A program made the translations under genes and the position numbers. A stretch of 64,000 nucleotides of DNA from Spirillospora albida (GTDB lineage Bacteria > Actinomycetota > Actinomycetes > Streptosporangiales > Streptosporangiaceae), in contig NZ_JOFJ01000002.1 in the NCBI RefSeq assembly GCF_000718255.1, forward strand, positions 124,001-188,000. Reading direction: 5' to 3'. Positions within the stretch are counted from its first letter, which is position 1, and every line of letters starts with the position of its first letter. This document shows, piece after piece, positions 25,886 to 33,246 of the stretch. The notes under the pieces were generated by a model. The model was not told the origin of the DNA. It saw only the letters and a program-made list of their open reading frames with translations, and did not search any database.

Positions 25886-26547
25886 GCGAGGCGGGCGCGG
25901 CGCGCATCCGGGTGCTGATCGCGGACGACCATCCCGTCGTCCGGCAGGGGCTGCGCACCTTCCTCGGCATCCAGGACGACATCGTGGTGGTGGGCGAGGC
26001 GGAGGACGGCGTGTCGGCCGTGACACTGGCCGAATCGCTGGAGCCCGATATCGTGCTGCTGGACCTCAAGATGCCGGGCGCCGACGGTCTCGCCGCGCTG
26101 TCGGAGCTGCGGGCTCGCGGGGTCCGGGCACGGGTCCTGGTGCTGACCAGCGCCACCGAGCGCGGGCGGGTGCTGCCCGCCGTGCGGGCGGGGGCGGCCG
26201 GGTATCTGTACAAGGACGTCGACCCGCAGGCGCTGGTCCAGGCGATCAGGGCGGTCAATGATGGGCATGTCCTCTTCGCGCCGGACGCGGCGGAGGCGAT
26301 GCTCGCGCCGGTCACGGCGGACGACGATCGCGGCCTGGCCGCGCTGACCGAACGGGAACGGGAGGTGCTCGTGCACATCGCACAGGGCCGGTCCAACCGG
26401 GAGATCGCCCGCGCGCTCGTGGTGTCCGAGAAGACGGTCAAGACGCACGTCAGTAATCTGCTCATGAAACTGGGAGTCCAGGATCGGACGCAGGCGGCCC
26501 TGTACGCCGTCCGGCACGGGGTCGGCACCGCCGGCGCAGCCGGGTGA
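25882..26547 (+). CDS. LuxR/NarL-type response regulator
   Basis: The 221-residue regulator starts at a GTG overlapping the kinase stop. The receiver domain (about 9-125) has the acidic pair at 15-16 (VLIADDHPVV), phospho-acceptor Asp61 (VLLDLKMPG), a Thr/Ser position in VLTSAT and Lys in YLYKDVDP. The LuxR helix-turn-helix spans about 150-215 (LTEREREVLVHIAQGRSNREIA and VSEKTVKTHVSNLLMKLG). It is the partner of the adjacent GAF kinase; targets may include the divergent MFS/queA-like operon. Confidence 0.93.
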   Translation: MSEAGAARIRVLIADDHPVVRQGLRTFLGIQDDIVVVGEAEDGVSAVTLAESLEPDIVLLDLKMPGADGLAALSELRARGVRARVLVLTSATERGRVLPAVRAGAAGYLYKDVDPQALVQAIRAVNDGHVLFAPDAAEAMLAPVTADDDRGLAALTEREREVLVHIAQGRSNREIARALVVSEKTVKTHVSNLLMKLGVQDRTQAALYAVRHGVGTAGAAG

Positions 26548-26587
26548 CCGGAACAACTCCTCTGACAGGATCGTCATCGAAATTGGT

Positions 26588-27370
26588 ATGAACGTAGCAA
26601 TCAGGTACGCAGCAGGCAGTGACATCGGTTGCAACCGCGAGAACAACGAGGACTCGGGGTACGCCGGCGCACGGTTGATCGCGGTCGCGGACGGTATGGG
26701 CGGCTACGCGGGCGGCGAGGTCGCGAGCTCGACCGTCATCGGGTCGCTGCGCTCGCTGGACACCGATGCCGAGCGGGACGATCTGGTCGAGATACTGGCC
26801 CGCGCGGTCGCGGAGGCCAACGAGAAGTTGCGCATCGCCCGGGAGGAGCGCCCCGATCTGAGCCGGATGGGCACGACCCTGACCGCGATGCTGTGGTCCG
26901 GCGAGTCGGTGGCCCTGGCCCACATCGGCGACTCCCGCGGCTACCTGCTCCGCGACGGCGAGCTGTTCCAGATGACGCAGGACCACACCATGGACGAGCT
27001 GCTGAAGGCGGAGGCGGAGCAGGCCGGCAAGACGGCCGACCCCGCCGAGACGTCCCGCCTGTCCCACGTCCTGTACCGGGTCCTGGACGGCCGGGAGGAC
27101 CGCGAGCCGGACCTCCGGCTCCGCGAGGCCCGGCTCGGCGACCGCTACCTCCTCTGCTCCGACGGCCTCAGCGGTCCCGTCGACGCGCAGAACATCTACG
27201 AGGTGCTGTCCGCCGAGGCCGATCCGCAGCGCGCGGTCGACCGGCTGATCGAGATGGCCCGAGAGAACGGCGGGCCGGACAACATCACGGCGGTCGTGGC
27301 CGACGTCATCGAGCCGGAGCACTACCCCGAGACCCCTCCGCGGACGGTGGGCGCCGCCGCGTCCGCCTGA
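26588..27370 (+). CDS. PP2C-family Ser/Thr protein phosphatase
   Basis: The 260-residue product is a metal-dependent phosphatase of the PppA/PstP type. It shows the N-terminal NREnnED pattern (CNRENNEDSGY), the metal motif IAVADGMGGYAGGEVAS, the central AHIGDSRGYLLRDGELFQMT with DHT, and the C-terminal GPDNITAVVADV. It lacks a membrane anchor, unlike PstP, so it acts in the cytoplasm, probably opposing Hanks-type kinases; a kinase gene exists at 43060 but is frameshifted. It lies 40 bases after the response regulator gene. Confidence 0.93.
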   Translation: MNVAIRYAAGSDIGCNRENNEDSGYAGARLIAVADGMGGYAGGEVASSTVIGSLRSLDTDAERDDLVEILARAVAEANEKLRIAREERPDLSRMGTTLTAMLWSGESVALAHIGDSRGYLLRDGELFQMTQDHTMDELLKAEAEQAGKTADPAETSRLSHVLYRVLDGREDREPDLRLREARLGDRYLLCSDGLSGPVDAQNIYEVLSAEADPQRAVDRLIEMARENGGPDNITAVVADVIEPEHYPETPPRTVGAAASA

Positions 27371-27554
27371 CGATCCGGGTGCGCCGGCGCCGATCGCGCC
27401 CGAGCGGTGCCTGGTTTGACTTAGCCTGGGGGCAGGTGGTGTCTTCACCCGATCCGGTAACGGTCGCATCGCGGATGTCCGGTTGGGGTTGACCTGCTCG
27501 CGGGTTCCCTCTATACGAGTGGCCTGGACAGATGTCATCCAAGCGGAGGATTCG

Positions 27555-28004
27555 TTGGGGGGAGTGCCCGGGGCGGTGGCCGCGGAGGCGCCGGAAGGCG
27601 TCGCCGGACGGGTCGTGAGCCGGACCCTCACTGCAGCGCGGCATGGCCCGATGGGCACGATGCTGCGTGTCACGGCGATGGCCGTCGCGGCCGTCGGCGT
27701 GGCATGGATCCACCGTTCCCACGACCCCGGTGTGCTCTGCCCCCTGAGGGCTTTCACCGGTGTCCCGTGCCCCCTGTGCGGCGGGACGACCGTGTTCGTC
27801 GAGGCGGGTTCGGGCCGTCCGGTCCGGGCGGTCCTCGCGAACCCTGTGGTGCTCGCGGGCGCGTTCGCGTTCGCGGCCGCACCCCTGGGGCTCGGCCGCC
27901 GGTGGTGGGCGTTCTCGCCGCGCACGCGCGGCTGGATGCTCGGCATCGCCCTCGTGGGCTCGGAGCTGTGGCAGCTCGTCCGGTTCGGTGTTCTGCGGGT
28001 TTGA
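27555..28004 (+). CDS. DUF2752 membrane protein
   Basis: This protein of about 149 residues carries the DUF2752 signature: CPLRAFTGVPCPLCGGTTVF, a Cys-rich loop between two membrane segments, followed by another span (ANPVVLAGAFAFAAAPLGLG) and a final span. The role of the family is unknown. I chose the TTG at 27555 because GGAGGA lies four bases before it; an earlier in-frame start near 27483 would add 24 residues that lack a ribosome-binding site. The RDD gene follows after 86 bases. Confidence 0.75.
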   Translation: MGGVPGAVAAEAPEGVAGRVVSRTLTAARHGPMGTMLRVTAMAVAAVGVAWIHRSHDPGVLCPLRAFTGVPCPLCGGTTVFVEAGSGRPVRAVLANPVVLAGAFAFAAAPLGLGRRWWAFSPRTRGWMLGIALVGSELWQLVRFGVLRV

Positions 28005-28090
28005 GCCGAAGTCCATCGTCGGCCAGACTTGCGGAGCCCTCCGGGTCCGGCGGGCGTCACATCCTCAGGGTCAATCAATAAGGAGCAAGT

Positions 28091-28789
28091 GTGGGTAACC
28101 CCTACGACCCCTACGGTCAGCAGCCGGGCTACGGGCAACAGCAGCCCGGCTACGGCCAGCAGCCCCCCGCCCAGCCGGGCTACGGCCAGCCTCCGGCGCA
28201 GCCCGGGTACGGTCAGCCCCCGGCGCAGCCGGGCTACGGCCAGCCCCAGGCTCAGCCCGGGTACGGTCAGCCCCAGGCGCAGCCGGGCTACGGCCAGCCG
28301 GCCGCCCAGCCCGGGTACGGGCAGCAGCAGCCCGCCCAGGTGCACCACCACCACTACGGCTCGACCGGCCAGCTGGCCGAGTGGGGCTCGCGGGCCGGCG
28401 GCTACATCATCGACTACCTGATCTTCGCGGGTCCGGTCTTCGTGCTCTACCTGCTCGGCGTCATGCTGAGCAGCTCCGGCAGCGGCGGCGCGACCCTGTT
28501 CGGCCTGCTGCTGATGCTGCTCGGCGGCCTCGCCTCGTTCGCGGGCGGCCTCTGGATCTGCTACCAGGAGGGCACGACCGGCCAGTCCATCGGGAAGCGG
28601 CAGATGGGCATCAAGCTCGTCAGCGCGCAGACCGGCCAGCCGATCGGCTTCGGCATGGCGTTCGTCCGCAAGATCGCGCACTTCGCCGACAGCGCCGTGT
28701 GCTACCTCGGCTTCCTCTGGCCGCTGTGGGACGAGCGCAAGCAGACCTTCGCCGACAAGATCTGCAGCACCATCGTCGTCCGCGCCTGA
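28091..28789 (+). CDS. RDD-family membrane protein with a Pro-Gly-Tyr-Gln repeat domain
   Basis: This 232-residue protein starts at a GTG with AAGGAG before it. Residues 1-82 are a low-complexity domain of eight QPGYGQ repeats, ending in HHHHYGS. The RDD domain follows (about 93-232): SRAGGYIIDYLIFAGPVFVL with the first Arg and Asp of the family, TTGQSIGKRQMGIKLV, and a last span before RKQTFADKICSTIVV. RDD proteins are small membrane proteins, some of which take part in Na+/H+ exchange or osmotic tolerance. The repeats are expected in the cytoplasm and are the type that can phase-separate or bind partners. Confidence 0.85.
   Translation: MGNPYDPYGQQPGYGQQQPGYGQQPPAQPGYGQPPAQPGYGQPPAQPGYGQPQAQPGYGQPQAQPGYGQPAAQPGYGQQQPAQVHHHHYGSTGQLAEWGSRAGGYIIDYLIFAGPVFVLYLLGVMLSSSGSGGATLFGLLLMLLGGLASFAGGLWICYQEGTTGQSIGKRQMGIKLVSAQTGQPIGFGMAFVRKIAHFADSAVCYLGFLWPLWDERKQTFADKICSTIVVRA
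28121..28336 (+). repeat. in-gene tandem repeats encoding QPGYGQ units
   Basis: Eight units of about 7-10 codons (mostly 9 codons, 27 bases) encode QPGYGQ followed by PPA, PQA or PAA. The central units differ only by a few third-base changes, so copy number could change by slippage or recombination. This is coding sequence of the RDD gene, not a CRISPR array. Confidence 0.9.
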
Positions 28790-28805
28790 CCGACGGCACC
28801 CGTGG

Positions 28806-28837
28806 AACGGGGCGTCCCCTCCGGGGGGCGCCCCGTT
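28806..28837 (+). terminator. terminator after the RDD gene
   Basis: AACGGGGCG pairs with CGCCCCGTT around a 14-base loop that can also pair partly, followed by TCC. It lies 16 bases after the RDD stop and before the convergent gene at 28908. Confidence 0.7.
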
Positions 28838-28907
28838 TCCGTTACGGGCCCACGGCGTCACTTCCCCTTCGGGCGGGATCGCCTCCCCTTCGGGACGGCG
28901 TCGTTCC

Positions 28908-29711
28908 TCAGGGGACGGGGTCGAACGCGCTGTTGCAGGCGGCGACGAGGGCGCGGCGCAGGGCCCGGTCGAGGAGCCGCAGCGCGTCGGAGCGGTCGCG
29001 CATCTGGTCGGCGGTGAGGCCGCGGGCGTCCATTCGCCGGGCGAGGCCGACGACCGTGGCGAGCCGGCCCGCGAGCGCGGCGACCCGGTGCGCGCGGGGC
29101 GGGTAGCCGGGGGCGAGCGGATGGTCGCCGGGGCCCGGATCGCGCAGCGCGGCGAGCGCGCCCGCGACCTCGGGCGGGACACCGGACACGTCGGTCACGG
29201 CGAGCAGCACCTCCGTCGCGTCCCGCATCGCGAGCGTCAGCTGCCGGTCGGCGTCGGCCAGCGGCGGGACGTCCGGCGGCCCGGGGGTGGCGTCGTGGGC
29301 CGTCCAGCGCACGCCCACATAGGACGAGCCGCGCCGGTCGGCCGCGGGGACGAGCCCGGCCGCGCGGTCCGGCAGGACGGCGACGACGGCGGCGCCCGCC
29401 TCGATCGCGGCGCGGTTGAGGGCCGGCGGGCCGGTGAGGCCGAGCGGGTCGCCGGGCTCGGGGAGCGCGAGCCGCAGCGCGGACATGCCCGCGACGCGGA
29501 GGTCGCCGAGCCCCCGCCGCAGCGGCGCGTCCCCGAGGACCTGGGGGCCCGCGGCCCGCTCGACGGCGTCCACGGCCTCGTCGAGGCCGATATGGCCGGT
29601 GAGCCAGGCGTTGCCCCAGGCGGCGAGCGCGGTCGCCGCCTCCCTGCCGGTGGCGCCCGTCGCGTCCGTGCCGCCGGGCCCGTGCGTGCTGCCTGGTCCG
29701 TCCGTGGTCAT
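28908..29711 (-). CDS. conserved actinobacterial protein of unknown function
   Basis: This 267-residue protein is rich in Ala, Arg and Leu. It starts with a short Gly/Thr/Pro-rich segment (MTTDGPGSTHGPGGTDATG), followed by a globular part with GLGDLRVAGMSALRLALPEPGD and GPPALNRAAIEAGAAVVAVL, and ends in a helical stretch (DALRLLDRALRRALVAACN). No membrane span or known motif is visible. The start ATG 29711 has GGAGGAGCGG just before it; an ATG at 29741 is less likely. It is divergent from the ABC ATPase gene with 131 bases between. I do not recognise its function. Confidence 0.65.
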   Translation of the reverse strand: MTTDGPGSTHGPGGTDATGATGREAATALAAWGNAWLTGHIGLDEAVDAVERAAGPQVLGDAPLRRGLGDLRVAGMSALRLALPEPGDPLGLTGPPALNRAAIEAGAAVVAVLPDRAAGLVPAADRRGSSYVGVRWTAHDATPGPPDVPPLADADRQLTLAMRDATEVLLAVTDVSGVPPEVAGALAALRDPGPGDHPLAPGYPPRAHRVAALAGRLATVVGLARRMDARGLTADQMRDRSDALRLLDRALRRALVAACNSAFDPVP

Positions 29712-29842
29712 CCGCTCCTCCGATGGCGTCCGGACCACCATAAGCGGTGGCGCCGACCGTTTCCCCGGAGCCGGACGCCCGCGGCAGCCGCCGATCGCAT
29801 AGGTTCTTAGGTGACGAGACCGCCTTGACGGGATTGGGGACG

Positions 29843-30634
29843 ATGGCCGGCGAGGTACTTCAGCTCCGCGGAGTCGGGGTGAGGCGCGGCGAGGCCGCCC
29901 TCCTGCGCGATGTCACGTGGACGGTCGGCGAGGGCGAGCGGTGGGTCGTCGTCGGCCCGAACGGCGCGGGCAAGACGACGCTGCTGCAGATCGCCTCGTC
30001 GTTCCTGCATCCGACGGAGGGGTCCGTCGAGATCCTGGAGGAGGAGCTCGGCCGCACCGACGTGTTCGAGCTGCGCCCCCGGATCGGCATCGCCAGTTCC
30101 GCGATGGCGGAGAAGATGCCGCCCGGCGAGAAGGTCATCGACCTGGTGCTGACGGCGTCGTACGCGATCCTCGGCCGCTGGCGCGAGGAGTACGACTCGA
30201 CGGACGTCGCGCGGGCCGTCCGGCTGCTGGACGCGATGGGCTGCTCCGAACTGATCCGCCGCACCTTCGGCACGCTGTCGGAGGGCGAGCGCAAGCGGGT
30301 GCAGATCGCGCGGGCGCTCATGCCGGACCCGGAGCTGCTGCTGCTGGACGAGCCCGCCGCGGGCCTCGACCTCGGCGGCCGGGAGGACCTCGTGGCGCGG
30401 CTCGGCGCGCTCGCCGACGACCCGGCGGCGCCGGCGATGGTGATGGTGACGCACCATCCGGAGGAGGTCCCGGAGGGCTTCACGCACGCGCTGCTGCTCC
30501 GCAAGGGCGGGATCGTGGCGCAGGGCAAGGTGGACGAGGTCTTCACCGCCGAGCACCTGACGGACTGCTTCGGCATTCCGCTGGCGGTGGAGCGGCAGGA
30601 CGGCCGCTGGTACGCGCGAGCCGTCCGCGCGTGA
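29843..30634 (+). CDS. ABC transporter ATP-binding protein
   Basis: The 263-residue ATPase has Walker A GPNGAGKTTLL (about 39-49), the signature LSEGERKRVQIARAL, Walker B ELLLLDEPAAGLD and the switch His in MVTHHPEEVP. No permease gene is adjacent; the following gene is a TSUP-type transporter joined by a GTGA overlap. Single ATPases of this type (YlmA/ModF-like) can be non-transport ABC proteins. I chose the ATG 29843 (MAGEVLQLRGVGV); upstream in-frame ATGs would add unrelated residues. Confidence 0.87.
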   Translation: MAGEVLQLRGVGVRRGEAALLRDVTWTVGEGERWVVVGPNGAGKTTLLQIASSFLHPTEGSVEILEEELGRTDVFELRPRIGIASSAMAEKMPPGEKVIDLVLTASYAILGRWREEYDSTDVARAVRLLDAMGCSELIRRTFGTLSEGERKRVQIARALMPDPELLLLDEPAAGLDLGGREDLVARLGALADDPAAPAMVMVTHHPEEVPEGFTHALLLRKGGIVAQGKVDEVFTAEHLTDCFGIPLAVERQDGRWYARAVRA

Positions 30635-31401
30635 ACGTCGCGGAGGCGGCCGCGGTGTTCGCGGCCGGTATCGCCGCGGGCGGCATCAACACGGTCGTGG
30701 GGTCCGGTTCCCTCATCACGTTCCCGACGCTCCTGGCGGTCGGCCTGCCGCCGGTGACGGCGAACGTGTCGAACAACATCGGGCTGGTGCCGGGCGGGCT
30801 GACGGGCGCGTACGGGTACCGGCGCGAGCTCGGCGGGCAGCGGACGCGGCTCCTGGTGCTCGGCACCGCGTCACTGCTCGGCGCGGTGGCGGGCGCGCTG
30901 CTGCTGCTCGAGCTGCCGGCCGAGGCGTTCCAGGTGATCGTCCCGGCGCTGATCGCGCTGGCGCTGGTGCTGGTGGTGGTGCAGCCGAGGCTGCAGGCGT
31001 GGCTGCGGAGGCGGCGGGAGGGCGCGCACCGCCCGCACGGCGGCCCGTGGCTGTGGGCGGGCGTGCTGCTCGCCGGCGTGTACGGCGGCTACTTCGGCGC
31101 GGCGCAGGGCATCGTGCTGATCGCGCTGCTCGGCATCATGCTGGACGACGACCTGCAGCGGGTGAACGCGGCGAAGATCGTGCTGGCATCGCTGGTGAAC
31201 GCCGTGGCGACCCTGGTGTTCCTCGGGATGTGGCTGGTCGGCGGCACGCGGATCGACTGGTGGGCGGTGCTGCTGATCGCGGCGGGGTCGACGGTCGGCG
31301 GGGTGCTGGGCGCCCGGGTGGGGCGCCGTGTCCCGCCGGTCGCCCTCCGCGCGGTGATCGTCTGCGTGGGCGTCGCCGCGATCGTCCATCTGCTCGTCTG
31401 A
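30631..31401 (+). CDS. TSUP (TauE/SafE) family membrane transporter
   Basis: The 256-residue product starts at a GTG overlapping the ABC ATPase stop. It has about eight membrane segments with the TauE/SafE pattern GINTVVGSGSLITFPTLLA near the start and GVYGGYFGAAQGIVLIALLG in the second half, two halves that repeat the same fold. The family exports sulfite, sulfoacetate or related organic acids; the substrate here is unknown. A perfect 9-bp hairpin follows. Confidence 0.85.
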   Translation: MNVAEAAAVFAAGIAAGGINTVVGSGSLITFPTLLAVGLPPVTANVSNNIGLVPGGLTGAYGYRRELGGQRTRLLVLGTASLLGAVAGALLLLELPAEAFQVIVPALIALALVLVVVQPRLQAWLRRRREGAHRPHGGPWLWAGVLLAGVYGGYFGAAQGIVLIALLGIMLDDDLQRVNAAKIVLASLVNAVATLVFLGMWLVGGTRIDWWAVLLIAAGSTVGGVLGARVGRRVPPVALRAVIVCVGVAAIVHLLV

Positions 31402-31415
31402 CCAGCGCCTTCCGG

Positions 31416-31436
31416 TCGCCGAACAGGGTTCGGCGA
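31416..31436 (+). terminator. terminator after the TSUP gene
   Basis: TCGCCGAAC pairs perfectly with GTTCGGCGA around the loop AGG. No T-run follows. Confidence 0.65.
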
Positions 31437-31455
31437 GCGCTTCGCCGGGTACATG

Positions 31456-31471
31456 TCGAATATACGTTCGA
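31456..31471 (+). promoter_or_regulatory. LexA-like SOS box
   Basis: TCGAATATACGTTCGA matches the actinobacterial LexA consensus TCGAAC-N4-GTTCGA at 11 of 12 fixed positions, with T for C in the left half. It lies 19 bases before the ATG of the 80-residue gene, where repressor binding would block expression. Confidence 0.55.
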
Positions 31472-31490
31472 CTACCGGAAGGTGCGCCGG

Positions 31491-31733
31491 ATGAAGGGCG
31501 ACAGGGTCGAGATCGTGATCGACGCCGGGGGCGAGGCGGCGAGGACGTACGAGGTCACCGCGTCCCGGGCGGGACGCCGGGTCGAGGTCGCCACCCGGCG
31601 CGGGGTGGTGGAGGTCAGCGAGGTCACCCGGACCGGCACCCCGGTCCGGACGGCCAGGTTCATGGCGAGCCGCGTGCTCGCGCTCGTCGAGTACCCGAAC
31701 GCCGTCGGCGGGGAGGAGGAGCCCCCGCGGTAG
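31491..31733 (+). CDS. small conserved-looking protein behind a LexA-like box
   Basis: The 80-residue product starts MKGDRVEIVIDAGGEAARTY, has alternating hydrophobic and charged residues that suggest a small beta-sheet fold, and ends in a Glu/Pro-rich tail. No known domain was recognised and there is no membrane span. GGAAGG lies 8 bases before the ATG; a GTG at 31482 is a possible earlier start. The LexA-like box just upstream suggests induction after DNA damage, but this is inference. Confidence 0.6.
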   Translation: MKGDRVEIVIDAGGEAARTYEVTASRAGRRVEVATRRGVVEVSEVTRTGTPVRTARFMASRVLALVEYPNAVGGEEEPPR

Positions 31734-31764
31734 CGGCGGCCGGGCGATGCCGCCCGCCGCCGGG

Positions 31765-32688
31765 TCAGCTCAGGGGACGGACCTGGACGACCCCGTCGTC
31801 CGTGATGCGCGACTCGAACGCGGGCTGGCGGCCGGTGGCGGGGCCGGCGACGACCGAGCCGTCCTCGACCCGGAACGTGCTGCCGTGCCACGGGCAGACG
31901 ACGCAGAGCTCGGCCTCGTCGTTGGTGATGACGCGGCCCTGGTGGAGCGGGCCGGCGAGGTGGGTGCAGCGGTCGGCGAGGACGTGCACGTCGTCGCCGT
32001 TGCGCAGCACGAACAGGCTGATGTAGCCGAGCCGCCGGTGCACGGGCCAGCCGTCCGGAAGCTCCGACACATCGCACAGGTCGTGCCAGCCGAGCGGGAC
32101 GAGGTGCGCGATCTGGTCGGCGTGGCTCGCCCCGGCCGCCTGCCGGAACGCGAGGTGCCCGCCGAGGTAGCCCCCCATCAGCAGCGCGCCGAGCCCCGCG
32201 AACCCAAGGGCGCGCCCCGGGCCGTCGCGGCCCTGCCGCCGCGCCACGAACGACGCGGTGTAGAGGGCCGTGGCGGTGGCCGTCGTGGTCGCGTGCACGA
32301 GCCCGACCCGCTGCTGCTCGCGGTGCAGCGCCGACCAGTCGGCGAGCCCGGTGAGCGCGGTCGGGACCGCCCCGGCGATGCCGGTGAGGACCAGGGTCCG
32401 CGCGGCGCGGGACGTCCCGGGGAACAGGTCGAGGACGGCCGCCGACATCCAGGCGCCCATCGGCAGGTCGGTCAGCGGCGGGTGCGCGGGATGCCCGATC
32501 GGCACGCCGTGCAGCATGTCCTTGACCGGCCCCGGGCGCAGGACCCGCCGCGCCCCGCCGGACAGCACCCGGATCACCCGGTCGAGCCCGCGGGCGTGCT
32601 CCAGGCTCTCGGTCACGTCCGCGAGGCGCTGGGACGCCTGCGGCCGAAGGGACACGCGCCGGAAGATTTTGCTCGACTTGCGGTCCAT
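31765..32688 (-). CDS. DUF2231-Rieske [2Fe-2S] membrane protein
   Basis: The 307-residue product fuses two parts. The N-terminal half is a DUF2231 membrane domain with several spans (GVPIGHPAHPPLTDLPMGAW at its start, then three or four helices). The C-terminal part (about 200-307) is a Rieske domain with the ligand pairs CTHLAGPL and CVVCPWHGSTF, so both Cys and both His for the [2Fe-2S] cluster are present. Actinobacterial relatives have this layout; the redox partner and substrate are unknown. The cluster domain is predicted on the side opposite to the DUF2231 termini only by inference. Confidence 0.87.
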   Translation of the reverse strand: MDRKSSKIFRRVSLRPQASQRLADVTESLEHARGLDRVIRVLSGGARRVLRPGPVKDMLHGVPIGHPAHPPLTDLPMGAWMSAAVLDLFPGTSRAARTLVLTGIAGAVPTALTGLADWSALHREQQRVGLVHATTTATATALYTASFVARRQGRDGPGRALGFAGLGALLMGGYLGGHLAFRQAAGASHADQIAHLVPLGWHDLCDVSELPDGWPVHRRLGYISLFVLRNGDDVHVLADRCTHLAGPLHQGRVITNDEAELCVVCPWHGSTFRVEDGSVVAGPATGRQPAFESRITDDGVVQVRPLS

Positions 32689-32922
32689 GTCCCTCCTCGG
32701 ACTGGCTACTCCGTCATTGGACCATGACCTCCCGGGTCACGTTCGTACCCCCCGCCCGATTACGGAAACTGCCGGGCCGTCGCCGCCGGCGATCCCGTCC
32801 GCGAGGCCCGCCGAGCCCCTCGGCGCAACCGTCGCCGCAACCGTCGGAGCAAGGTGATCCTGCCTTCTGCGGAACGGGAGCGGCGCTTAGAGTGAGGGCG
32901 ACCGCGAGCGCCCGGAGCGAGC

Positions 32923-33219
32923 ATGGACGAGCCTCCGCAGACCACCGTCGCCGATCCGGTCGTCGCCGATCCCTTGCACGAAGCCGATCCGGTCGTCGTC
33001 GACATCGCGTCGCGGTTCCCCGGCTGGAGCGCCTGGTACAGCGATACGCGCCGCTGGTGGGCCTACCGCACGGCGGCCGCTCCGCTCACGATCGGGCAGC
33101 TCCGCGCGGGCTGCCGCCTCCTGGTGCACGCCGAGACCCACGCGGAGCTGTGCGCGGCGATCACCGCCGAGATCGAGGCGGCCCGCCGGGCCGTGCGCCC
33201 GGAGGCCGCCTACGCCTGA
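32923..33219 (+). CDS. small hypothetical protein
   Basis: This 98-residue soluble protein has an acidic N-terminus and the core RFPGWSAWYSDTRRWWAYR, rich in Trp and Tyr, followed by a helical C-terminus with His and Glu. GGAG is five bases before the ATG. Similar short Trp-rich proteins occur widely in Streptosporangiales, often many copies per genome, without known function. It is divergent from the Rieske gene with 234 bases between, and convergent with the molybdopterin oxidoreductase gene. Confidence 0.7.
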   Translation: MDEPPQTTVADPVVADPLHEADPVVVDIASRFPGWSAWYSDTRRWWAYRTAAAPLTIGQLRAGCRLLVHAETHAELCAAITAEIEAARRAVRPEAAYA

Positions 33220-33246
33220 TCGGTCACGCCGCCTGCGCTTGATCGG

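Noticed and set aside
28121..28336. CRISPR-like or minisatellite array
   Set aside because: The repeats are in-frame codons for QPGYGQ units of the RDD protein; there are no spacers and no cas genes.
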